A stretch of DNA of 64,000 nt from Natrialba asiatica DSM 12278 (lineage in GTDB: Archaea > Halobacteriota > Halobacteria > Halobacteriales > Natrialbaceae). Shown here in pieces: positions 26,513 to 35,877 of the stretch. A program made the position numbers and the translations under genes. Every line of letters starts with the position of its first letter. The stretch's first letter is position 1. Location: contig NZ_AOIO01000034.1 of assembly GCF_000337555.1 (NCBI RefSeq), positions 162,914 to 226,913 of the forward strand. The letters are read 5' to 3'. Under the pieces are notes generated by a model. That model was not told where the DNA came from and ran no database searches. It saw nothing but the letters and a program-made list of their open reading frames with translations.

Positions 26513-27598
26513 TCACTCGAGGTCGACGCGACAGCCGGTCGACGCCGATTCGTAAGCCGCTTCGATCACGCGGGTGTCGATGAGCCCGTCCGCACCGTCG
26601 GGTTCGGGCGTCGCGCCCGTGAGCACGCAGTAGCCGAAGTAATCGAACTCTTCGCGGACCTCGTCGACCGGCGGTCCGGTGTGTTCCACGCGAACTTCGC
26701 CGCTCTCGACGACCATCTCCTGGGGGACGACCCCGCCGAACGGGGACCTAACCGAGAGCAGGCCGTCGCTCCCGGTCAACTCGAGCCAACTGTTCGCGTG
26801 GGCGCCGAAACTCGCCGTACAGGAGGCGGTCGCGTCGGTCGGGAACTCGAGTTGGAAGGTGACGTGTTCGTCGACGCCGATCGAGACGGAATCAGTACTC
26901 GAGGCCGTCGTCGCGTACACGCCCGTCGGATCGCGGCCGAGGACGAACCGCGTCGTGTTCAACGGATAGATGCCGAGGTCGACGAGTGCGCCGCCGCCGG
27001 CGAGTTCGGGGTCGAACCGCCAGGTATCGGGGCCGGTCGCGGCCACCAGTGGGTGCGAGAATCCGGCGTGAACCTGGACGATGTCGCCGATAACGCCCGC
27101 GGAGACGAGTTCGCGCGTGCGGCGGACGGCGGGTTCGATCTGGAGGCGATAGGCCGTCATCAGCGTCACGCCGGCGTCGTCACAGGCGTCGATTATCGTC
27201 TGGACGCGGTCGGGCGTCGTTTCGAGCGGCTTCTCGCAGATGACGTGCTTGCCGGTGCCGAGATCGGCTGCAGCGGCCGCGTAGCGCCCGTGTAGCGCGT
27301 TCGGCGTTGCGACGTAGACCGCATCGTACGCCTCGGTGTGGGCACCCGCGAGGAAGGCGTCGTAGGTGATGACGCGACCGATATCGAACGTCTGGGCCAA
27401 TAACCGTCGCTGGTCGGGCGAGCCGGTGACCAGCAGCGTCGGCTCGCAGTACTCGCTCTCGGCGATCGCCGGAATCGCCCGGTTTCGCGCGAAGCCGCCG
27501 ACGCCGACGATCGCGAGCCGAACCGTTCCCTCGACCGGCTCGCGCTCCCAGTCGCGCCGGGTGAACTCGTCGAAGATCGACTCGAGTTCGAGTGCCAT
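26513..27598 (-). CDS. gfo6: Gfo/Idh/MocA oxidoreductase, D-xylose 1-dehydrogenase type
   Basis: 361 residues. N-terminal Rossmann domain (VRLAIVGVGGFARNRAIPAI), the family signature CEKPLETTPDRV with catalytic Lys, and the YPLNTTRFVLGRDPTGVYATTAS segment, close to the haloarchaeal NADP-dependent D-xylose 1-dehydrogenase as I recall it. That enzyme oxidises xylose to xylonolactone in the oxidative pentose route. No other xylose genes are next to it, so the sugar specificity is inferred from similarity. Start ATG 27598. Confidence 0.82.
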   Translation of the reverse strand: MALELESIFDEFTRRDWEREPVEGTVRLAIVGVGGFARNRAIPAIAESEYCEPTLLVTGSPDQRRLLAQTFDIGRVITYDAFLAGAHTEAYDAVYVATPNALHGRYAAAAADLGTGKHVICEKPLETTPDRVQTIIDACDDAGVTLMTAYRLQIEPAVRRTRELVSAGVIGDIVQVHAGFSHPLVAATGPDTWRFDPELAGGGALVDLGIYPLNTTRFVLGRDPTGVYATTASSTDSVSIGVDEHVTFQLEFPTDATASCTASFGAHANSWLELTGSDGLLSVRSPFGGVVPQEMVVESGEVRVEHTGPPVDEVREEFDYFGYCVLTGATPEPDGADGLIDTRVIEAAYESASTGCRVDLE

Positions 27599-27725
27599 TG
27601 TCCGGTCGACCTACGACGGATGGTGCCGAAAAGAACCGTGCCGTCGGACGGGAGAGTCTGCGTATCGAATATGTTATCGTCCGTGATAGACGACGAAGCG
27701 GTTCGCAATCGGCGCATCAAACTCC

Positions 27726-27770
27726 TATTGAGTGTCAATATCGGGTATTGAAGGAAAAACTTATTCAATA
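27726..27770 (+). promoter_or_regulatory. putative operator and promoter of the nadABC operon
   Basis: Four 6-bp half-sites alternate in orientation: TATTGA (27726-27731), TCAATA (27735-27740), TATTGA (27746-27751) and TCAATA (27765-27770), with spacings of 3, 5 and 13 bp. The middle pair forms a perfect inverted repeat with a 5-bp centre. A TATA-like AAACTTAT (27757-27764) lies inside the array, so a bound regulator would block the transcription factors. The regulator is not identified. Confidence 0.55.
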
Positions 27771-27807
27771 GTCCCGTATGTGGCTAGAGTACTCACGAGT
27801 AGACACG

Positions 27808-28941
27808 ATGGTAACGATGGAAACGACGGAGCTGGAAACCGATTTGAGTCTGTTCAAATACGACTCGCTCGAACAGCTTCCACCACGGTATCGGGATCTC
27901 GAAGAGAACGAACGAACGGAGCGCATCGACGCCGCGCTCGCTGAACTCGGCGACGATGTCGTAATCCTCGGGCACAACTACCAGCGACGCGAGATCGTTG
28001 AACACGCGGATTTCGTCGGGGACTCCTACCAGCTTTCGAAGGAAGCCGCCAACGCTGACGCCGAGTACGTGATCTTCGGCGGCGTGACGTTCATGGCCGA
28101 GAGCGCGGACATCATCACCGACGACGACCAGACGGTGATCCTCCCGAGCATGGAGGCGTCCTGTCCGATGGCCGGGATGGCCGAGGCGCTGCAGGTCGAC
28201 GCCGCCTGGGCGGAAATCACGGCGGCCGCGCCGGACGACGACATCATCCCGATCACGTACATGAACTCCTACGCCGATCTGAAGGCCTTCTGTGCGAGTC
28301 AGGGCGGCCTCGTCTGCACCTCCTCGAACGCCCACCGCGCCTTCGAGTGGGCGTTCGAACGCGGCGACAAAGTGCTGTTCCTACCCGACAAGCACCTCGG
28401 GGAGAACACCGCCCACCGGCTGGGCATGGAAGACGACATCGCGGAGTGGGACCCCTGGGATCCCGAGGGCAAGGACGCCGAGGAAGTCGCAGACAGCGAC
28501 ATCATCCTCTGGGACGGCTACTGTCAGGTCCACGAGCGGTTCCGCACGGATCACATCGACCGGGTTCGCGACGAGCATCCGAACGCGCGGGTCGTCGTCC
28601 ACCCCGAGTGCCGCCGCGAAGTCGTCGCGGCCGCCGACCGCGTCGGTTCGACGGCGACCATCTGCGACACCGTCGCCACCGCCGACCCCGGCGAGACGTG
28701 GGCCATCGGCACCGAAATCCACCTGACGAACCACCTCCAGCGCTGGCATCCCGAGGTGAACGTCCTGCCGCTGTGCGGCGACGCCTGCATGGACTGCAAC
28801 GCCATGCGGCAGATCGACCCCAACTACCTCACCTGGGTGCTCGAAGAACTCGTCGCCGGCCGCGAGCGAAACGTGATCGCGGTCGCGCCCGACGAAAAAG
28901 AACTCGCGATGGTCGCACTCGACCGAATGCTCGACATCTAA
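27808..28941 (+). CDS. nadA: quinolinate synthase
   Basis: 377 residues from ATG 27808 (MVTMETTELE); ATG 27817 or 27778 are alternatives. NadA condenses iminoaspartate with dihydroxyacetone phosphate to quinolinate using a [4Fe-4S] cluster. Conserved blocks: LGHNYQRREIVEHADFVGDS (54-73), GVTFMAESADI, VTYMNS-like ITYMNSYADLKA, C170 (LVCTSSNA), FLPDKHLG, C239 (WDGYCQVH), and C323/C327/C330 (CGDACMDCNAM). It is the first gene of a tight nadA-nadB-nadC operon; the nadB ATG is 8 nt after its stop. Confidence 0.96.
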   Translation: MVTMETTELETDLSLFKYDSLEQLPPRYRDLEENERTERIDAALAELGDDVVILGHNYQRREIVEHADFVGDSYQLSKEAANADAEYVIFGGVTFMAESADIITDDDQTVILPSMEASCPMAGMAEALQVDAAWAEITAAAPDDDIIPITYMNSYADLKAFCASQGGLVCTSSNAHRAFEWAFERGDKVLFLPDKHLGENTAHRLGMEDDIAEWDPWDPEGKDAEEVADSDIILWDGYCQVHERFRTDHIDRVRDEHPNARVVVHPECRREVVAAADRVGSTATICDTVATADPGETWAIGTEIHLTNHLQRWHPEVNVLPLCGDACMDCNAMRQIDPNYLTWVLEELVAGRERNVIAVAPDEKELAMVALDRMLDI

Positions 28942-28949
28942 CGACCGGA

Positions 28950-30470
28950 ATGATGACAGCTACCGATACCCCCGAAACCGCGGACGTGCTCGTCGTCGGC
29001 AGCGGCATCGCCGGCTGTTCGGCCGCCCTCGCAGCGGCCCGCGCGGGTGCCGCGGTCCTGCTCCTGACCAAAGCCGAGCGACCGGACGACGCCAGCACCG
29101 ACTGGGCGCAAGGCGGCATCTCGACCACCCGCGGCGACCCCGCCGCGCTCACGGACGACATCATCGCAGCCAGCGACGACACCGCCGACCCCGACGCCGT
29201 CGGCACCCTCGTCGAAGCCGCCGACGAGGCGGTCGAGGACGTGCTCATCGACACCCTCGGCATCGAGTTCGACGAGACGGCCGCCGGTGAACTCGACTAC
29301 ACCCGCGAGGCGGCCCACTCCGAGCGGCGCATCCTCCACGTCGACGCGGCGACGGGCACCCACATCCTGCGCCCGTTCCTGAACCACGTCGACGATCGCG
29401 AGCGCATCGAGGTGCGACAGGACACGGCCGCGCTCGAACTCATCACCCACGAAGGCCGCGTTCACGGCGTCGTCAGCGACGAAGACGCGACTGGAACGCC
29501 GATCTACGCCGGAACGACGATCCTCGCGACCGGCGGCATCGGCGCGCTCTACGGTCGGTCGACCAACCCCGACGACGCCACCGGCGACGGCGTCGCCATG
29601 GCCGCACTGGCCGGCGCGGACGTGGCCGACCTCGAGTTCGTCCAGTTCCATCCGACCGCGTACGCGGGCGAATCCCCGTTCCTGCTCTCCGAAGCGCTGC
29701 GCGGCGAGGGCGCACTCCTCCGGAACGCCCGTGGCGAGCGGTTCATGCCCGACTACCACCCCGACGCCGAACTCGGGCCGCGGGACGTCGTCGCCCGCGC
29801 GGTCGAAACGGAACGCGAGGCGACCGGTAACGTCGTCCTCGACGTGAGCCCGCTCGAGTTCGGCGACGAGTTCCCGGGCATCGCCGAGAAGTGTCGCGAT
29901 CGCGGGATCGGCGGCGACGAGATTCCCGTCGCGCCCTGCGAGCACTTCCTCTGTGGCGGCGTTGCGGTCGACGACCGCGGGCGCACGTCGCTCGAGCGGC
30001 TCTACGCCGTCGGCGAGTGCGCGCGGACGGGCGTCCACGGCGCGAACCGACTGGCGAGTACGAGCCTGCTGGAGGGGCTGGTCTGGGGGCTGCGGGCCGG
30101 CGAGGATGCGGCCACCGCCGGAGCCGAACCCGAGGTCGTCGAAGCGCCCGAGCTGCTGAATCGCGATCCCGATCTCCCCGAGCGCTTCGCCGCCGAAAAG
30201 TTCACGCGCCTTCAGCGGACGATGGACGAGTTCCTCGGGCTGGAACGCGACCCCGACGAAATCGCTCGCGCGGGTGCCGTCCTCCGGCGGCTCAAGGGCG
30301 AGGTGGACGCCTACATCCGCACCCGGACGGCGCGAGACCTGTACGAACTCCGGAACGCGAGCGTCGTCGCGCTGCTGATCGCGCGCGCCGCGGGCGAGAA
30401 TCCGGAGTCGGTGGGGTGTCACTACGTCGTCGAGGACGAGTCAGTACCGGAGCAAACGGCAACCGATTGA
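28950..30470 (+). CDS. nadB: L-aspartate oxidase
   Basis: 506 residues. The FAD-binding VVGSGIAGCSAALAAARAG is at about 14-32, followed by the family's DWAQGGIS; the substrate region includes VQFHPTAYAG and LSEALRGEGALLRN; the C-terminal flavin motif is YAVGECARTGVHGANRLAS. NadB oxidises aspartate to iminoaspartate for NadA. Two adjacent ATG codons (28950 and 28953) could serve as start. It is second in the operon and ends 6 nt before nadC. Confidence 0.96.
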   Translation: MMTATDTPETADVLVVGSGIAGCSAALAAARAGAAVLLLTKAERPDDASTDWAQGGISTTRGDPAALTDDIIAASDDTADPDAVGTLVEAADEAVEDVLIDTLGIEFDETAAGELDYTREAAHSERRILHVDAATGTHILRPFLNHVDDRERIEVRQDTAALELITHEGRVHGVVSDEDATGTPIYAGTTILATGGIGALYGRSTNPDDATGDGVAMAALAGADVADLEFVQFHPTAYAGESPFLLSEALRGEGALLRNARGERFMPDYHPDAELGPRDVVARAVETEREATGNVVLDVSPLEFGDEFPGIAEKCRDRGIGGDEIPVAPCEHFLCGGVAVDDRGRTSLERLYAVGECARTGVHGANRLASTSLLEGLVWGLRAGEDAATAGAEPEVVEAPELLNRDPDLPERFAAEKFTRLQRTMDEFLGLERDPDEIARAGAVLRRLKGEVDAYIRTRTARDLYELRNASVVALLIARAAGENPESVGCHYVVEDESVPEQTATD

Positions 30471-30476
30471 GCACCG

Positions 30477-31295
30477 ATGATCACCGACGCACAGATCGAG
30501 CGCTGGCTCCGCGAGGACGTCGGCCACCACGACGTGACGAACCACGTCCCCGGCGAGACGACCGGTGAACTCGTCGCCAAAGAGGCCGGCGTCGTCGCCG
30601 GTCTTGAGGCTGCGGCGGCGGTCTTCGAATACCTCGGCGTCACCGTGACGGACCGACTCGAGACGGGCACACGGGTCGACGAGGGCGACGAACTCCTCGC
30701 CGTCGAGGGCGAGGCGCGCGACGTGCTCCGCGGCGAGCGCGTCGCCGTCAACCTCGCCGGCCACGCCTCGGGCATCGCGACGCGAACGAACCGAGTCGTC
30801 GCGGAAGCGCGGACCGAATCCGACGACGTGCGGATCGCCGCGACCAGGAAGACCACGCCCGGCCTGCGCGGCCTCGAAAAACGCGCCGTGGTGGCCGGCG
30901 GCGGGGACACCCATCGACTCGACCTCTCGCACATGATCATGGTAAAGGACAACCACATTGCGGAGATGGGCCTCGAGGGCGCCGTCGAGCACTTCCGCGA
31001 GCGGGCCTCGTTCGCGACGAAACTCGACGTGGAGGTCGAGACCGCCGCCGACGCGCCGCGGGCCGCCGAGGCCGGTGCGGATATCGTCCTGCTCGACAAC
31101 ATGTCTCCCGCGGAAACCCGCGAAGCGCTCTCGCTGCTCACGGACTACGAGGGCGCTCTCGCGGAGGCGAGCGGCGGGATCACGCTCGAAACCGTTGCCG
31201 ACTACGCCGCCGCGGGCGTCGACGTGATCTCCATGGGCTCGCTGACCCACTCCGCGCCGGCGCTCGACCTGTCGTTTCAGACGGCGAGTGACTGA
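30477..31295 (+). CDS. nadC: nicotinate-nucleotide pyrophosphorylase (carboxylating)
   Basis: 272 residues; makes nicotinate mononucleotide from quinolinate and PRPP. Visible motifs: REDVGHHDVTNHV near the start, ATRKTTPGLRGLEKRAV, GGDTHRLDLSHMIMVKDNHI, DIVLLDNMSP and EASGGITLETVADYA with GVDVISMGSLTHSAP. Length is as expected. It ends the nadABC operon, giving the cell the full aspartate route to nicotinate mononucleotide. Confidence 0.96.
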   Translation: MITDAQIERWLREDVGHHDVTNHVPGETTGELVAKEAGVVAGLEAAAAVFEYLGVTVTDRLETGTRVDEGDELLAVEGEARDVLRGERVAVNLAGHASGIATRTNRVVAEARTESDDVRIAATRKTTPGLRGLEKRAVVAGGGDTHRLDLSHMIMVKDNHIAEMGLEGAVEHFRERASFATKLDVEVETAADAPRAAEAGADIVLLDNMSPAETREALSLLTDYEGALAEASGGITLETVADYAAAGVDVISMGSLTHSAPALDLSFQTASD

Positions 31296-31339
31296 ACTCG
31301 AGCGGTCGGGAACCGTCACCGATCGGCGATTCGAGGGGA

Positions 31340-31415
31340 GAGTGAAAGTGAGTGGATAGGGCTTGTACTCCCCGAACGTGGCGGATTACAGCGCTTCGTT
31401 TTATCACTTTCACTC
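31340..31415. repeat. 12-bp inverted repeat spanning the exporter promoter
   Basis: GAGTGAAAGTGA at 31340-31351 has its exact reverse complement TCACTTTCACTC at 31404-31415, 52 bp apart. A TATA-like TTTTAT (31399-31404) abuts the right arm. The arms probably are paired regulator sites rather than a terminator, because the loop is long and there is no T-run after it. Confidence 0.6.
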
Positions 31416-31468
31416 CGCCTGGCGCAGGTTCATACGTGTGTGAGCTGTACTCATATTGAGGAGTGCGT

Positions 31469-31558
31469 ATGAATCGTTCTACCCATCCCAAAACGACGAC
31501 AGCGAAGTGCTTCGCCCGAAATCGGCCCTGGCTCGTGGAAATGGAGGCGGTCGGATGA
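31469..31558 (+). CDS. possible 29-residue leader ORF coupled to the ABC exporter
   Basis: A short ORF ([18 protein letters not shown]...) is preceded by GAGGAG 5 nt before its ATG. Its stop TGA overlaps the ATG of the ABC ATPase gene as ATGA, the classic arrangement for translational coupling. The peptide is basic and matches nothing I know. It may be a leader peptide that controls translation of the exporter, or chance. Confidence 0.3.
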   Translation: MNRSTHPKTTTAKCFARNRPWLVEMEAVG

Positions 31559-32757
31559 CCGAACGCGCGTCGCCGACGAACGCCGCCGATCGCGAACGTA
31601 ACTCGAGTGCCGGCGCGACCTCGACGGTGTCAACTCACAACGGAGCCGCGTCGGTAACCGGCGATCGGCAACGGGATCGGAGTGCTCGCGGCACGACCGA
31701 TGGAACCGATCCGACCGATACCGCGACGACGGCGCAGACCGCGACCGAAACGGAACGCGAGCGCCCCCTCGCTATCGAAACGACGGGACTCGTCAAACAC
31801 TTCGGCGAGACGAAAGCCGTCGACGGAATCGACCTGGCCATCCCGGCCGGCGGTATCTACGGGCTTCTCGGCCCCAACGGAGCCGGCAAGACGACCGTGA
31901 TTCGCATGCTCGCGACGCTGTTACAACCCGATGCGGGCACGGCGCGGGTGTTCGGCCACGACGTTGCGACCGACGGCGACGCAGTCCGTCGTCGCGTGAG
32001 CATGACCGGTCAGTTCGCCTCGGTAGACGAGGATCTCACCGGCCGCGAGAACCTCGTCCTCCTGGCTCGCCTGCTCGGCTACTCCCGAGCGCAGGCCGCC
32101 GAGCGCACGAGTGAACTCATCGACGCCTTCGGACTGACCGAGGCGTCGACCCGACAGGTGAAGACCTACTCCGGCGGGATGCGCCGGCGCCTCGACATCG
32201 CGGCGAGCATCGTCGTCACGCCGGATCTCCTGTTTCTCGACGAACCGACAACCGGGCTCGACCCGCGGAACCGAAACCAGGTCTGGGACATCATCCGCGC
32301 GCTGGTCGCCAACGGAACCACCGTGTTGCTGACCACCCAGTACCTGGACGAAGCCGACCAGCTAGCCGACCGGATCGCCGTCATCGACGAGGGACGGATC
32401 ATCGCCGAGGGCACGCCCGGCGAGCTCAAGGCCTCCGTCGGCTCCGGCGTCCTATCAGTTCGGTTGCACGATGCCGAGCGTCGCGACGCAGCCAGGGACG
32501 TGCTCGCCTCCGTCCTCGACGCGCCGGTTGAACTCGAGTCCGATCCGGCGGCCCTCTCCGCTCGGATCGAAGATCCCGATCGCGTCACCCAGGCGCTCGA
32601 CGCGCTCGCAGAATCGCGCATCGAAGTCAGCGAGTTCACGCTCGGCCAGCCGAGTCTGGACGAGTTCTTCCTCGAAGTGACCGATCGATCCACGCGCAGC
32701 GATGCGGATCGGGACACACCGACGGGCGATGGAACGCGTCAGGAGGGGGCGAAATGA
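31555..32757 (+). CDS. ABC transporter ATPase, DrrA-type exporter
   Basis: 400 residues. A polar, low-complexity N-terminal extension of about 70 residues precedes the ATPase core, which has Walker [10 protein letters not shown] (about 107-115), signature [12 protein letters not shown] (about 205), Walker [14 protein letters not shown] (about 225) and the switch His in [12 protein letters not shown]-type sequence. The C-terminal region after about residue 290 matches the DrrA accessory domain. It drives the permease gene that overlaps its stop. Drug or lipid export is inferred from family. Confidence 0.92.
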   Translation: MTERASPTNAADRERNSSAGATSTVSTHNGAASVTGDRQRDRSARGTTDGTDPTDTATTAQTATETERERPLAIETTGLVKHFGETKAVDGIDLAIPAGGIYGLLGPNGAGKTTVIRMLATLLQPDAGTARVFGHDVATDGDAVRRRVSMTGQFASVDEDLTGRENLVLLARLLGYSRAQAAERTSELIDAFGLTEASTRQVKTYSGGMRRRLDIAASIVVTPDLLFLDEPTTGLDPRNRNQVWDIIRALVANGTTVLLTTQYLDEADQLADRIAVIDEGRIIAEGTPGELKASVGSGVLSVRLHDAERRDAARDVLASVLDAPVELESDPAALSARIEDPDRVTQALDALAESRIEVSEFTLGQPSLDEFFLEVTDRSTRSDADRDTPTGDGTRQEGAK

Positions 32758-33626
32758 CCGCCGAACGATCACCGGCTGCCGCGGAACTGAACTCGGACCC
32801 AGCTACCGAGCCGGATCCCGACGTCGACACCCTTCACGCGGCGGTGTCGGACAGCCCGCGTCCGCCGCGGCCGAGTGCGGTGTCGGCCTCGCTCACGTTC
32901 GGCTGGCGGGCGCTCCTGAAGATCAAGCACGTCCCCGAGCAACTGTTCGACGTGACCGTCTTCCCGATCATGTTCCTCCTACTGTTCACCTACCTGTTCG
33001 GCGGCGCGCTCGCCGGCTCGACGAGCGCGTATCTCCAGGAACTCTTGCCGGGTATCCTGGCCATGACGGTCGTGTTCATCACGATCTACACCGGCGTCAC
33101 GCTAAACGACGACATCGACGAGGGCGTCTTCGATCGCTTCCGAACGATGCCGGTCTGGCAGCCGTCGGTCATCGTCGGTGCCCTGCTCGGGGACGCCGTT
33201 CGGTACACGATCGCCTCGACGATGGTCATCGGACTCGGCCTGCTGCTCGGGTTCCGCCCGGACGGCGGCGCAATCGGCGTGGTTTCGGCTGTCGCACTCT
33301 TGCTGGTGTTCTCGTTTAGCCTGTCGTGGATCTGGACGGCGCTCGGATTCATCATGCGGACGCCGGAGTCGCTCATGGGCGTGAGCATGCTGATCCTGTT
33401 CCCGCTTACGTTCATCAGCAACGTTTTCGTCGATCCGCGGACGATGCCCGGATGGCTCGAGACGTTCGTCTCGATCAACCCCGTCAGTCACCTGGTCACG
33501 GCGATGCGCGGACTGATGCACGGTACTGCCACGGCTGGAGACGTCGTCATCGTTCTCGGGCTCTCTGCGGTGTTCGTCGTCATCTTCGGTCCCGCGACGA
33601 TGTACCTCTTTCACGCTCAGCAGTAG
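32754..33626 (+). CDS. ABC-2 type permease, DrrB-like
   Basis: 290 residues whose ATG overlaps the ATPase stop (ATGA). After a polar N-terminus of about 55 residues come six transmembrane helices in ABC-2 order: [37 protein letters not shown], a loop with [68 protein letters not shown] and [18 protein letters not shown]. The family signature [26 protein letters not shown] is present in part. It forms an exporter with the upstream ATPase. Confidence 0.92.
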   Translation: MTAERSPAAAELNSDPATEPDPDVDTLHAAVSDSPRPPRPSAVSASLTFGWRALLKIKHVPEQLFDVTVFPIMFLLLFTYLFGGALAGSTSAYLQELLPGILAMTVVFITIYTGVTLNDDIDEGVFDRFRTMPVWQPSVIVGALLGDAVRYTIASTMVIGLGLLLGFRPDGGAIGVVSAVALLLVFSFSLSWIWTALGFIMRTPESLMGVSMLILFPLTFISNVFVDPRTMPGWLETFVSINPVSHLVTAMRGLMHGTATAGDVVIVLGLSAVFVVIFGPATMYLFHAQQ

Positions 33627-33706
33627 CGTTCCCGGGCTCTCCCTCTATATTCCCTCACCGGGAGATCGCATCGAAACCGTGTGGAACTCACACATCTCGA
33701 TCACGC

Positions 33707-34138
33707 ATGAGCGACAGACACGAACCGAACGCTGCCCCGTTCGAGGATGGTCCGGTGACGCCCGAACGGCTTGGAACGGTGATTTCACTCGTCGGTATCG
33801 GCGTATTCACGTCGGTCGACCACACGTCGTTGAACTCGCCCGCGATCGGCGCATTTGGTGGCTGCTACGTCGGGAGTGCTATCGTCCTCTTTCTGCCGCT
33901 GCTCCTGCGGGCCGGTTCAAACGGCGGCTTCGAAGCGATGGCTCCCACGGGTTAAACGCACCCGTTCCGATCGTTTCACCGGGTTACAGCCCGGTTTCCG
34001 CTCGCTCTCGGCGGCATCGCGTTCGTGTTGTGGCAACTCGTCGCCGACGAACTGGTGACCGCACTCGCCGTTTCGCTCGTGGCCGTCGGCATCCGCCATG
34101 GCCTGCTCGCATGGCAGCTACCGAACGCGAGATCGTAG
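33707..34138 (+). pseudogene. small membrane protein gene interrupted by an in-frame stop
   Basis: From ATG 33707 (MSDRHEPNAAPFEDGPV) the frame encodes helices TVISLVGIGVFTSV and CYVGSAIVLFLPLLLRAG, then hits TAA at 33953-33955. The same frame resumes with RFPLALGGIAFVLWQLVA and ELVTALAVSLVAVGIRHG and stops at 34136-34138. The 143-codon length suggests one ancestral four-helix protein. Between the halves another frame reads PRVKRTRSDRF, more like a loop, so two compensating frameshifts are possible instead of a simple nonsense change. The first 82 residues could still be made. Confidence 0.55.
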
Positions 34139-34258
34139 CGCACCCCTCCCTCGTTCTCCAGGATATACGGACCGAACAGCCGGGACCACGGTCGCCGACG
34201 GGTCACGGTTGCACCTGCTGGTTACTCCCTTTTCGGGCCTGACAACGAGTTGTCTCGT

Positions 34259-35737
34259 ATGACGACTCTGCCATTGTCTCCCGACTCCGAGTTCGGCTGG
34301 AACGCGCTGTATCTCGCCGGCGAGTGGACCGACCCAGGCGACCGCGATTCGATCGCCGTCGAAGACCCCTATACGCGCGAGGAACTCGCGACCGTTCCCG
34401 CTGGAACGCCGGATGACGTTGACCGGGCCTACGAGGCCGCCGCCGAGGCCCAGGAGTCGTGGGCCGAACAGCCGCCACAGGGGCGTGCACAGGTCGTAAC
34501 CGCAGCCCTCGAGTTCGTCCGCGAGAACCGCGAGGAGATGCTGGCGTTGCTCGCCCGCGAGTCCGGGAGCACCCGGGTCAAGGGCAACGCCGAACTCCAG
34601 ACGGCGCGCGGGATGATGCAGGAGGCGGCGAGTTACCCGTTCCGGATGGAGGGACAGCATTCGGAGTCGATCGTGCCCGGCAAGGAGAACACCGCCGTTC
34701 GCGTGCCGGTCGGCGTCGTCGGCGTCATCTCGCCGTGGAACTTCCCGCTGCATCTCTCGATGCGCGCCGTCGCACCCGCCATCGCAGCCGGGAACGCCGT
34801 CGTCCTCAAACCCGCCTCGAACACGCCGATCACGGGCGGCCTGCTGCTCGCGCGCATCTTCGAAGCCGCCGGGCTTCCCGAGGGCGTGCTCAGCGTGATT
34901 CCCGGGGCCGGCTCCGACATCGGCGACGCGGTCGCCGGCCACGAAATCCCCCGCGTGCTCGCGTTCACGGGCTCGACTGAGATCGGCCAGCGCGTCGCCA
35001 GCCAGGCCGCCGAAACCTGTGCGCTGCCCGCCCTCGAACTCGGCGGCAACAACGTCCACGTCGTCACCGAGCACGCCGACCTGGACCGAGCCGTCGACGG
35101 CGGCGTCTTCGGTTCGTTCCTCCACCAGGGCCAGGCCTGCATCTCGATCAACCGCCATCTCGTCCACGAAGAGCAGTACGACGAGTACGTCGAGCGCCTG
35201 GCCGACCGCGCGGCGAGTCTCCCCACCGGCGATCCGTCCGACGACGACACCACCATCGGCCCGATTATCGACGAAAGCCAGCGCGACCAGATCGTCGAGT
35301 ACATCGACGACTCGATCGAGGCGGGAGCCACGCTCGAAACCGGCGGCGATCACGACGAACTCGTCCTCGAGCCGACGGTGCTTTCTGCCGCCGACAACGA
35401 CATGGCTGCGGCGGAAAACGAGCACTTCGGTCCCGTCGCTCCCGTGATTCCCTACTCGAGCGACGAGGAGGCGATCGAACTGGCAAACGACACGATCCAC
35501 GGCCTCTCGGGTTCGGTCCACAGCGAAGACCTCGAGCAGGCCCGCACGATTGCGGACGGGATCGAGACCGGCATGGTCCACATCAACGACCAGCCGATCA
35601 ACGACGAGCCCCACGTCCCCTTCGGCGGGATGAAACAGTCGGGCGTCGGCCGCTACAACGGCGAATCGATCCTCGACGAACTCACGACGACGAAGTGGAT
35701 CTCGGTCCAGCGCGAGCCGCGGGAGTACCCGTTCTAG
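34259..35737 (+). CDS. aldehyde dehydrogenase family protein
   Basis: 492 residues from ATG 34259 (MTTLPLSPDSEFGW). NAD(P)-dependent oxidation of an aldehyde to the acid; catalytic C294 (HQGQACISINR), general base E260 (ALELGGNN), cofactor motif FTGSTEIGQ and the VISPWNFPLHLSMRAVAPA segment are in place. The CISINR and GGMKQSGVGRYNGE sequences resemble the benzaldehyde/salicylaldehyde-type group, but the substrate is not certain. A TTG nine nt upstream is a weaker start. Confidence 0.93.
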   Translation: MTTLPLSPDSEFGWNALYLAGEWTDPGDRDSIAVEDPYTREELATVPAGTPDDVDRAYEAAAEAQESWAEQPPQGRAQVVTAALEFVRENREEMLALLARESGSTRVKGNAELQTARGMMQEAASYPFRMEGQHSESIVPGKENTAVRVPVGVVGVISPWNFPLHLSMRAVAPAIAAGNAVVLKPASNTPITGGLLLARIFEAAGLPEGVLSVIPGAGSDIGDAVAGHEIPRVLAFTGSTEIGQRVASQAAETCALPALELGGNNVHVVTEHADLDRAVDGGVFGSFLHQGQACISINRHLVHEEQYDEYVERLADRAASLPTGDPSDDDTTIGPIIDESQRDQIVEYIDDSIEAGATLETGGDHDELVLEPTVLSAADNDMAAAENEHFGPVAPVIPYSSDEEAIELANDTIHGLSGSVHSEDLEQARTIADGIETGMVHINDQPINDEPHVPFGGMKQSGVGRYNGESILDELTTTKWISVQREPREYPF

Positions 35738-35778
35738 CGGCGCTCCCGCGGCGCGCGCTATGCCCGAGTGCTCGAGCA

Positions 35779-35799
35779 CAGTTTGGTACTTCCAAACTG
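35779..35799. terminator. 8-bp hairpin after the aldehyde dehydrogenase gene
   Basis: CAGTTTGG and CCAAACTG form a perfect 8-bp inverted repeat with a 5-nt loop, 42 nt after the stop. There is no following T-run, so termination is a guess; a protein-binding palindrome is equally possible. Confidence 0.35.
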
Positions 35800-35813
35800 G
35801 GAACTGATCTGTG

Positions 35814-35867
35814 ACTCGTGAACTCACAGCTAGTCGCGAACTCGTAGCCACTCGTGAACTCGCGGAC
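35814..35867. repeat. three tandem copies of an 18-bp unit
   Basis: ACTCGTGAACTCACAGCT, AGTCGCGAACTCGTAGCC and ACTCGTGAACTCGCGGAC follow one another without gaps. They lie between the aldehyde dehydrogenase hairpin and the tRNA-derived fragment. No function evident. Confidence 0.65.
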
Positions 35868-35877
35868 AGCGGCGAGT

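Noticed and set aside
28347-28949. Upstream extension of nadB into the nadA coding region
   Set aside because: The added residues are Arg/Pro-rich shadow of nadA; the conserved flavoprotein start is at the ATG pair 28950/28953.
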